13,635 nucleotides of DNA from Chlamydiota bacterium. Its GTDB lineage: Bacteria; Chlamydiota; Chlamydiia; Chlamydiales; VGMA01. Position 1 is the stretch's first letter; the number at the start of each line of letters is the position of its first letter. Below are positions 8,010 to 13,635 of this stretch, piece after piece. Both the position numbers and the translations under genes were made by a program. The notes below the pieces were generated by a model. The model did not search any database and was not told the origin of the DNA. It saw only the letters and a program-made list of their open reading frames with translations. The stretch lies in the NCBI GenBank assembly GCA_016866575.1, contig VGMA01000031.1:1-13635 (forward strand). Direction: 5' to 3'.

Positions 8010-10283
8010 CTAAAAATCAAAATAAAATTCAAGAGGAAGCATAATATCTTTCAGTACATCACATCCTGTAGGTGGAGTTTTTGCTAATGTGTCAGCTAAA
8101 GAGAGCTTAGTCAGTTTCTTTAGGTTGTTTAGTCCTTCAATATCTGATAGTTGACGCGCTTCATTGGCTATCAATTGCTCTAAATTTATGCATCCTGAAG
8201 GTGCTGTTTTTACATTTGTGTTACTAATATCGATTTTAATTAGCTGAGTTAAATCGTTAAGTCCAGACACATCTTCTAGACTTTCTACGCCAAATGCATC
8301 GAATTCTTCTAAATTTAAGCATCCGATGGGCGCTCTTTCAATACTAGTTCCTGCCAAACTCAGTTTTTGCAATTTTGCTAAACCATCCAATCCACTTATG
8401 TCCTTTAAAGATTCAGTTGTTCTGGCTTCAAATATCTCTAGATTTGGACATTTAACCGGGGCTTTTTGTATGTTAGTAAAAACTAACTCTAGTCGGGTAA
8501 GTTTTTCTAGAGAATTTAACCCGTTGATATCTTCTAGTTCTTGTGCATAATTTGCTTTGAATACTTCTAAGTTTTGGCATCCCAAAGGAGCTACTTTTAC
8601 TTTTGAGCCACTGACATCTATGTGTTTAAGTGATGCCGCGTGATTCAATCCTGAAAGGTCTTCTAAAAGATTGTTGAAAGGAGCTATAAAATGTTGAAGA
8701 TTTTCACAACCAGATGGGGCAGCTGATACACGGGTATTAGTAATTTCAATAGTCTTTAAATATTTTAAATCATTCAAAGCCCTAAGATTAATAAGATTTT
8801 TTGCATCATTTGCTATAAATTTTTCTAAATGGGTGCAATCAGTTGGAGCTTCGGCAATATGCGTATTGCTAAGATTGAGAATTCTTAAATTAGAAAGGTT
8901 GTTTAAGCCGCTAATATCTACTAGGGCATGATTGTAATTTGCCTCAAATACTTCAAGAGCATCACATTCAATTGGGGCTCTGTCAATAGAAGTTGTTCCT
9001 ATGTTTAATTGTTTAAGATTTTTCAGTCGATCGATTGGGCTAATGTCTCTAAGATTTTCTGCGAAATAAGCATCTAGTTTCTCTAGTGCATCACAACCTT
9101 GAGGAAGAGTGGTTACTTTAGAAAACGAAATATCGATTTTTTTTAGATGTTTTGATTGGTTTAGACCCTCTAAATTCGAAAGATGATTTGTTAAGATCGC
9201 GCTAAATTCCTTGAGATTTGTGTAGTGATGAGAAATAGTAGAAATTTTAGTTTCAGAAATATCTAAAGATTCCAATTGCTCTTGCCAGACAGCTGGAAGC
9301 TCTAAAATTGAAGCTTTTCGAAGATTGAGTGATCGCACATTAGGAAGAGCTGTTTCCAAATTTTGCAATATCTCTGGTGTAATAGTTGCCTCTGAAAGAT
9401 TTAGATCCAATGAAACGTGGCTGATCCGGTCTAAAAAAGGTGAGATGAGTTTTTTTGAAGCCACTTCACCGGCATTATCTGGTAAAATCTCAATTTCTTC
9501 TTGTGCTTGTATAGCGCTAATTATATCTGCTATTGGCAAGCCTTCAGCTAGAGCCTTTTTGATGTATGCACTAACTAAGATAGATAGATCTTCATCTTGC
9601 AGTTCAGGCATATTGAGAATGATAAGATAGATTTCTTCGCTGCTAAGGTGTTGGCATGCATGTTGGATGCACTTACTCATATACTCTTTTGTTTCAAAGT
9701 ATCCACAAAGAAAAAGAGCAGGGATCAATTCATCAGATTTTGTCAAAGAGGTGAAATTGAGTAAATTCAATAGATCTTCTGCTTTATTCGGATAAGGAAG
9801 TGTAACCTCTATTTCACCAGCTTGGTTAGATTCTTTGAAATTGCCGCAGAGAAGTGTTTTAAAAAAAGGGATGGAAGAAATCTGATTAATAGAGAACTGT
9901 ACATTTTTTTTCGTTCCTTCATGATCTACAAGACAAATCGTTATAGATGAGTCGTTAATTTCTAGCTTTCGATTGTATCTTGCAAATAAGCTTTTGGCTT
10001 TTTCACTAATCTTGAATTTTTGTTGAATGGTTAACGATTCTTCTTTGAATGAAAGGGCGACAATCTCTTCAATTTTTCTAAAGACGCCTCCATCTGGATC
10101 GATTAATTCAACCCAGTCTGGTTCTAGCTGAGCTTGAGTCGTTGTCTGCTCAGATTTTCCTTTGAGGCTATCGACAATATCAGTGCATTTTAAATACATG
10201 GAATTTGTATGGATGCGATTTTTTTGATCAAGTAAGCCAATAATGTTTTGGTAATTTGCACCGTTTAGGCCATCGATTGACAT
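8010..10283 (-). CDS. BTB-like/LRR protein, paralogue 2
   Basis: This 757-residue member has the clearest ribosome site: GAGGA at 10288-10292, four bases before the ATG. It starts MSIDGLNGANYQNIIGLLDQ but lacks the FW-x-x-HSI element. The helical linker (VFRKIEEIVALSF, KISEKAKSLF) is at 67-100. The BTB/POZ-like domain at about 113-215 shows NQISSIPFFKTLLCGNFKES and LFLCGYFETKEYMSKCIQHA. The BACK-like region (about 216-300) carries an insertion of about 20 residues near 262-281 before the usual LDLNLSE. After the cap (PAVW, 330-333), nine double repeats (355-741) precede a 16-residue hydrophobic tail. It is the first intact copy of the cluster in transcription order, directly downstream of the decayed copy, and may lead the transcript. 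An effector-adaptor role is inferred. Confidence 0.9.
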   Translation of the reverse strand: MSIDGLNGANYQNIIGLLDQKNRIHTNSMYLKCTDIVDSLKGKSEQTTTQAQLEPDWVELIDPDGGVFRKIEEIVALSFKEESLTIQQKFKISEKAKSLFARYNRKLEINDSSITICLVDHEGTKKNVQFSINQISSIPFFKTLLCGNFKESNQAGEIEVTLPYPNKAEDLLNLLNFTSLTKSDELIPALFLCGYFETKEYMSKCIQHACQHLSSEEIYLIILNMPELQDEDLSILVSAYIKKALAEGLPIADIISAIQAQEEIEILPDNAGEVASKKLISPFLDRISHVSLDLNLSEATITPEILQNLETALPNVRSLNLRKASILELPAVWQEQLESLDISETKISTISHHYTNLKEFSAILTNHLSNLEGLNQSKHLKKIDISFSKVTTLPQGCDALEKLDAYFAENLRDISPIDRLKNLKQLNIGTTSIDRAPIECDALEVFEANYNHALVDISGLNNLSNLRILNLSNTHIAEAPTDCTHLEKFIANDAKNLINLRALNDLKYLKTIEITNTRVSAAPSGCENLQHFIAPFNNLLEDLSGLNHAASLKHIDVSGSKVKVAPLGCQNLEVFKANYAQELEDINGLNSLEKLTRLELVFTNIQKAPVKCPNLEIFEARTTESLKDISGLDGLAKLQKLSLAGTSIERAPIGCLNLEEFDAFGVESLEDVSGLNDLTQLIKIDISNTNVKTAPSGCINLEQLIANEARQLSDIEGLNNLKKLTKLSLADTLAKTPPTGCDVLKDIMLPLEFYFDF
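8061..9221 (-). repeat. LRR double-repeat array, 9 units of exactly 129 bp
   Basis: Residues 355-741 are nine units, all 43 residues long, without a single length change. Every unit ends in cysteine. Position 39-40 is Ala-Pro in seven units, Leu-Pro in the first and Pro-Pro in the last. This is the most regular array in the window. Confidence 0.9.
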
Positions 10284-10325
10284 TTTATCCTCAATTTTAT
10301 TTATTATTATTTAAAAATTTAGTAA

Positions 10326-10354
10326 ATTATAAACAAAAATATAATTAAATAAAA
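10326..10354 (-). promoter_or_regulatory. Candidate promoter for the 757-residue paralogue
   Basis: A perfect TATAAT on the minus strand (10326-10331) lies 42 bases before the ATG at 10283, but the hexamer 17 bases upstream (TTTTAT) matches the -35 consensus poorly. The whole 10284-10468 spacer is extremely AT-rich; it shows no open frame and only a weak 5-bp hairpin (10391-10406). Confidence 0.28.
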
Positions 10355-10468
10355 CATAATTAAATATTTAATAATTAAAATAAAATAAATTCAAGGAGCG
10401 TCTTGATCAATGATTTAATTTTTTTATGCCTTAAGAGGCTAAGCGTCTAATTGAAAAGCTTTTAAAAT

Positions 10469-11080
10469 TTATTTTAATACATTTCTCTTATTTAATGATA
10501 GCCTTGCAAACTGTAATTTATCCGGCTTATCATTTAAATCATTAAAATGAGCTATTGTAAAAGGATAGGGTAGTTCTATTTCTGCATCATAATTTTGCCT
10601 AACAGTGATCTCAGTTACTTTTTTTGCCTCTTTGAAATTACCAAAAAGTAAATTACTTAAAAAATTGAATGAGGAAATAAGTTGTAAGGAGATTTTTTTC
10701 TCCGCCTGCTGGCCGGTATGATCTTTTAAAGCTAAGACAAAAGAATCATCTTTGGTGTAGAATTCTGAACAATAAAAATTTTATTTTACAAGTTTTTTGG
10801 CTTTTTCGTTAATTTCAAATTTTTGCTTTAAAGTAAGTAGCTCGCTTTTAAAGCTAAGAAGGGTTACTGCCTTAATCTGCCTGATTCCAAGTCTATGATT
10901 TTCAGATATGCTGCTGATTTTTAGGGGCTTAATTTGGGCTGTATTAAGTTCAAAGGTGTTTGATCTGAGCAATTCTGTTAGGGCATGAAAACGATCGTCC
11001 CAAAATTTATGCATAAGTTCATTATAGTTACTAAGCAAAAAGTCTATATTTTTAAATAAATTATTTGATATGTAAATCAT
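10469..11080 (-). pseudogene. Decayed BTB-like/LRR paralogue: premature stop, LRR region lost
   Basis: From the ATG at 11080 the frame reads 99 codons to a TAA at 10781-10783, then continues in the same frame to 10469. Before the stop the product matches the family: a KFWDD block near 25-29 and the linker TLKQKFEINEKAKKL. After the stop the homology carries straight on in frame: KDDSF, then the BTB-like core (SLQLISSFNFLSNLLFGNFK, then ELPYP), closest to the 757-residue neighbour. Similarity ends about half-way through the BTB domain, and no LRR codons follow before the next gene. So the copy has a nonsense mutation plus a 3' deletion. The 99-residue product could still be made, but it would lack both binding domains. 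It lies about 100 bases downstream of the beta-helix terminator. Confidence 0.82.
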
Positions 11081-11179
11081 GTAATATTGTTTTTTGTTTT
11101 ATTAATAAAAAAAATATTATCATAAAATTAAATAAATTAAACCTATGCATTAACAATTTATTTTAATTTTAAAAATAAC

Positions 11180-11204
11180 AAGGCCCTAGCTGATGTAGGG
11201 CCTT
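11180..11204 (-). terminator. Intrinsic terminator after the beta-helix gene
   Basis: A perfect 9-bp inverted repeat (11180-11188 with 11196-11204, core GGCCC) encloses a 7-base loop. On the minus strand it is followed by TTGTTATTTTT, an imperfect T-tract. It begins 26 bases after the TAA at 11230, which separates the beta-helix block from the BTB/LRR cluster. Confidence 0.78.
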
Positions 11205-11229
11205 TAAAGAATAAAGATCAGGGTTTTTC

Positions 11230-12480
11230 TTAGGATGTAGACACATCATCTGGTGAATTATTTTTTATAACAGAATTATTGTTTACAAATCCTTCTTCTT
11301 CTACATAAATTCCGCCACCTTCGGAAGAAGCGGTGTTTTCTACAACTACAGAATCGGCAAAGTAGACTTGAGCACCTTCATTGATATAAATTCCCGCCCC
11401 TTTTTCCGCGTAGTTATTGATAAAAGCGCTGTTTTTTATAGAAGTTTTGTCGTTGGATACATAAATGGTTCCTAACGCTTTTCTTGAAGGTTTAGCTTCG
11501 TTGATCCCGTTACGTTCGAATAAAGAATCGATAATATCCCATTTGAAATTTGTACAAATAGCATGACCTCTTGCTCTATTTCCAAATGCGATGTTATTTT
11601 TAAAGATACTTTTTTCGCTTCGGTTTCTTCTACCTAAAGAATAGACAGCTCCTCCTTGCGTAAAATTGCCGATGAGCTTGTTATTTACAATACTTGATTT
11701 AAGGATATCTACATTAGAAAAAGAGGCAATAGTTCCTGCTATTCCATTGAATTGTGTCAAAAAGTCAAAAAATTTATCATTATCAATCAGTTTTTCTTCT
11801 AATTTCATGCTTAGAGCTATAAGCCCTAGCATATTCTTAATATCCTCAATACTCGTCTTTGTTTTTGATGTAGAGGTATTTGTTTCTTCTTTGGCAGTTT
11901 CTATGAACGCTTTAAATACATCATGCATATTCATTGCATCGGTCAAAACGTTATTTTTTATCTTGGTATTGATGATTTTCGTGCTTTTGGCTAAAGAGAA
12001 ATTGACAACGGCTCCGCCGAATGCTGCTGCAACGTTATTTTTGATAAAGGTGTTTACAATTCTTAAATGAGAGCTAAAATTGCATGCTATAGCTCCTCCA
12101 GGTCCGTTGCAACGATTTGCTGAAAATTCTGAATATGAAACGTTTACATTTCCGATAATACTAACTAATCCACCTGAATACATTCCTTGTGTTACGTTAT
12201 TGGAGACTTTAGATTTAACAATATTAGCTGTTCCTTTTTGGATCAGCATTGTTCCTCCAGATACAATTTCAAGTGAAGTCGAGCGGTTATTCACTACCTG
12301 AGATTTATGGATATTGAGATTGCCTGTACCGATCATCAAAGCTCCTAAAGAATAAGCGCTATTATTTTTGATAACGCTTTTATCTATAGTAAGGTTACCA
12401 CTATTTACGCTAACACCTCCGCAAGTGCCATTTTCTGTTTTCAATACAGAATTATAGGCAATATATGAATCTTGTATCAA
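11230..12480 (-). CDS. Right-handed beta-helix (Pmp-like) protein, C-terminal part after a frameshift
   Basis: This open frame of 416 codons has no ATG near its 5' end; the only early start is a TTG at 12480 that overlaps the TGA of the upstream frame. Its first residues continue the beta-helix of that frame, so I read it as the 3' part of one disrupted gene. Coils carry GG-A/G-I-x-type turns and IKNN or FxxN motifs (GGAIAC near 128, FGGAV near 154, QGGAVY near 275, GAGIY near 361, GGGIYV near 388). Residues about 180-246 break the pattern with a charged, helix-forming insert. The protein ends KNNSPDDVSTS with no C-terminal beta-barrel, unlike true chlamydial autotransporters. It resembles the partial gene at the right edge over about 145 residues. 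An adhesin or effector role is possible but unproven. Confidence 0.75.
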   Translation of the reverse strand: MIQDSYIAYNSVLKTENGTCGGVSVNSGNLTIDKSVIKNNSAYSLGALMIGTGNLNIHKSQVVNNRSTSLEIVSGGTMLIQKGTANIVKSKVSNNVTQGMYSGGLVSIIGNVNVSYSEFSANRCNGPGGAIACNFSSHLRIVNTFIKNNVAAAFGGAVVNFSLAKSTKIINTKIKNNVLTDAMNMHDVFKAFIETAKEETNTSTSKTKTSIEDIKNMLGLIALSMKLEEKLIDNDKFFDFLTQFNGIAGTIASFSNVDILKSSIVNNKLIGNFTQGGAVYSLGRRNRSEKSIFKNNIAFGNRARGHAICTNFKWDIIDSLFERNGINEAKPSRKALGTIYVSNDKTSIKNSAFINNYAEKGAGIYINEGAQVYFADSVVVENTASSEGGGIYVEEEGFVNNNSVIKNNSPDDVSTS

Positions 12481-13076
12481 TACGCTGCTGCTCCATAGAA
12501 AGGCTCAGTTGAATAAGAGTAAAATTTTGAGAGCACATTAGCTAGTTTTGTATTAGATTCCGGATTGATGACGGTGCAGTTTTTGATCGTGCTTTTTTTC
12601 ATTAAAAGATGACTGCCGACATAAATACCTCCGGCTATATCCCTAGCTGTGTTGTTTTTGATTTCAGAGTTAAAAAGAGATAAACTTCCTTTTGTATATA
12701 TAGCTCCACCGTATACGGCTACTGAATCGATAATATCGACATTTTTTAGTGTGATTTGATTAGCATAAGTTGAAGATATAGCGCCGCCATATAAGTTTTT
12801 TTGGCTACTTGCATTCTTAAGGGTGATTCTTCTTTTTTTAGAATTTATGGTGAATTTTTCACATCCTTCACTGAGCTTAAAAATTGTAGTTCCATCGTTA
12901 GTAAAAATGGATGCACCTTGGTCTGATTTTATCGTAAGATTGAAATTGATAATAAGAGTTGTATCAAAAGAAAACTCTTTACCCTGTAACACAACTATCT
13001 GATTTTTTCCATCAGAAGACTGATTTAAATAATTAACAATTTTTGCAAACTCTGAGCCATTTTTAGCTTTATACAT
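12477..13076 (-). CDS. Right-handed beta-helix (Pmp-like) protein, N-terminal part before a frameshift
   Basis: This frame of 199 codons starts at an ATG preceded by a purine run (AAAAAAAAGAGA) acting as a weak ribosome site; an in-frame TAA lies 15 codons upstream. The N-terminus (MYKAKNGSEFAKIVNYLNQS) is hydrophilic, with no signal peptide. Residues 26-60 look like the opening strands of a beta-helix (IVVLQG, then LIINFNLTIK). Coils with YGGAIS (96-101), YGGAIY (122-127), AGGIYV (148-153) and EIKNN follow, typical of chlamydial Pmp-type repeats. The frame stops at TGA in YGAAAY, inside a coil, and the missing half of that coil is encoded in the next frame (LIQDSYIAYNSV). One deleted T would explain this. 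Together the frames would give about 615 residues. Whether it is a real mutation, a sequencing error or a coupled pair cannot be settled here. Confidence 0.75.
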   Translation of the reverse strand: MYKAKNGSEFAKIVNYLNQSSDGKNQIVVLQGKEFSFDTTLIINFNLTIKSDQGASIFTNDGTTIFKLSEGCEKFTINSKKRRITLKNASSQKNLYGGAISSTYANQITLKNVDIIDSVAVYGGAIYTKGSLSLFNSEIKNNTARDIAGGIYVGSHLLMKKSTIKNCTVINPESNTKLANVLSKFYSYSTEPFYGAAAY

Positions 13077-13152
13077 AAATTCTCTTTTTTTTATATCATA
13101 GCAAAGAAGATTTTGTTGTTTTTATGTCATTAATGGTCAATTGTTAGCAGTG

Positions 13153-13181
13153 AAAACCGGGGGAATAACACCCCCGATTTT
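13153..13181 (-). terminator. Intrinsic terminator after the right-edge beta-helix gene
   Basis: An 11-bp stem (13153-13163 with 13171-13181, one G-U wobble on the minus strand, core CGGGGG/CCCCCG) has a 7-base loop and is flanked by A and T runs. It begins 9 bases after the TAA at 13191, so the next beta-helix gene probably needs its own promoter within 13077-13152. Confidence 0.82.
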
Positions 13182-13190
13182 CTTGTCATA

Positions 13191-13635
13191 TTAAGAACCT
13201 GATTCATAGACGTTATCAGGATAGTTTTTGGCGATGATCGTACGTTGAGTGTTAAAAGTCGTATCTGCATAAATTCCTCCACCTGTGCTTGTGGCGACAT
13301 TTTTAATGACGCTGTAATCTTCAATACTCATGCTTACCCCAGAAGTTAAGTAGATGCCAGCCCCTTTTGTCGCTTTATTGCTTTTGATAACACTGCCTTG
13401 GATATTGATCGATCCAGTATCTATGTATATGGTTCCCAAACCGTTGTTTTTTGAATGTAAATGGTTTTTGCTAATCTTTGATTTGGTAATTTGCAGCTCT
13501 TTTGTGCTAAATATAGCTGAACCTTTAGCTATATGCGCTTCAACGGTGTTATTTTTTATTACACTGTTTTCTATTACGTTGTTTCGACCTATTAAGAAAA
13601 GACCTCCTATGGCTGATCCTTTACCACCTTGAATT
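13191..13635 (-). CDS. Right-handed beta-helix (Pmp-like) protein, C-terminal end of a gene cut by window edge
   Basis: The frame is open from the right edge through 147 codons to TAA at 13191-13193, so the 5' part lies outside the window; the in-window TTG at 13439 is not a credible start. The residues form regular coils: SAIGG near the edge, SVIKNN, GTIYIDTG, KGAGIYLTSG, TGGGIYAD, and the ending NYPDNVYESGS. It matches the last part of the neighbouring beta-helix frame coil for coil (LGTIY, KGAGIY, GGGIY, N-x-P-D-x-V), showing tandem paralogy. As there, no transmembrane barrel follows the last coil, so it is not a complete autotransporter. A strong intrinsic terminator follows. Location and function are unknown. 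Confidence 0.8.
   Translation of the reverse strand, partial: IQGGKGSAIGGLFLIGRNNVIENSVIKNNTVEAHIAKGSAIFSTKELQITKSKISKNHLHSKNNGLGTIYIDTGSINIQGSVIKSNKATKGAGIYLTSGVSMSIEDYSVIKNVATSTGGGIYADTTFNTQRTIIAKNYPDNVYESGS

Noticed and set aside
10391..10406. Hairpin TCAAG/CTTGA with a 6-base loop after the pseudogene, considered as a terminator
   Set aside because: Only a 5-bp stem with two G-C pairs in very AT-rich DNA, and the following T runs are interrupted; indistinguishable from chance.
11666..12070. Plus-strand open frame of 134 codons with hydrophobic stretches, resembling a small membrane protein
   Set aside because: It is fully antisense to the beta-helix gene, and its hydrophobicity follows from complementing Asn/Lys-rich codons. 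No ribosome site or family resemblance.
12477..12500. Programmed -1 ribosomal frameshifting joining the two beta-helix frames
   Set aside because: No canonical X-XXY-YYZ heptamer is present before the TGA (the stretch is GCA GCA GCG TAT TGA) and I could not identify a supporting downstream structure.
13135..13140. TTGACC on the minus strand as a -35 box for the beta-helix gene starting at 13076
   Set aside because: No acceptable -10 element lies 16-18 bases downstream; the nearest TATGAT is 34 bases away.
13130..13324. Minus-strand open frame of 64 codons overlapping the terminator
   Set aside because: It overlaps the end of the beta-helix gene in another frame and runs through the intrinsic terminator; no recognisable motif.
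13354..13632. Plus-strand open frame of 92 codons at the right edge
   Set aside because: Antisense to a continuous beta-helix frame with clear repeat motifs, so it is a shadow.

Overview
The window is AT-rich bacterial DNA in which every convincing gene lies on the minus strand, so transcription runs from right to left. It holds two tandem multigene families and little else: no tRNA, rRNA, transposase, CRISPR array or housekeeping gene was seen. The best guess for the source is an amoeba-associated chlamydia (Parachlamydiaceae-like). Those organisms are known for expanded BTB-box and F-box families with leucine-rich repeats, and chlamydiae are known for beta-helix proteins with GGAI and FxxN motifs. 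This is inference, because no marker gene is present and other intracellular bacteria are not excluded.

Right-hand region (about 11230-13635): right-handed beta-helix proteins resembling the passenger part of chlamydial polymorphic membrane proteins, but with no visible signal peptide or C-terminal beta-barrel. One copy enters from the right edge and ends at 13191, followed by an intrinsic terminator. A second copy runs from 13076 to 11230 and is split by an apparent one-base frameshift at 12477-12482. A terminator at 11180-11204 closes this block.

Centre and left (1-11080): six tandem paralogues of one family. Each complete member has a short N-terminal block, a helical linker, a BTB/POZ-like domain, a helical BACK-like segment, and a leucine-rich solenoid of 43-residue double repeats with a recurring AP-x-GC signature. 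From right to left they are: a decayed copy (11080-10469) with a premature stop and no LRR region; four complete genes with 9, 6, 10 and 4 double repeats; and a sixth gene cut by the left window edge. Spacing between the intact genes is 74, 19, 126 and 49 bases, and no clear intrinsic terminator separates them, so they may be partly co-transcribed. Weak sigma70-type promoter candidates sit in three of the gaps.

The reading I favour is a birth-and-death cluster of putative secreted, host-directed adaptors, with BTB to engage a host cullin-3 type ligase and the solenoid to select a target. It lies next to a second fast-changing family of beta-helix proteins. The protein architecture is seen in the sequence; secretion and ubiquitin-ligase function are inferred.
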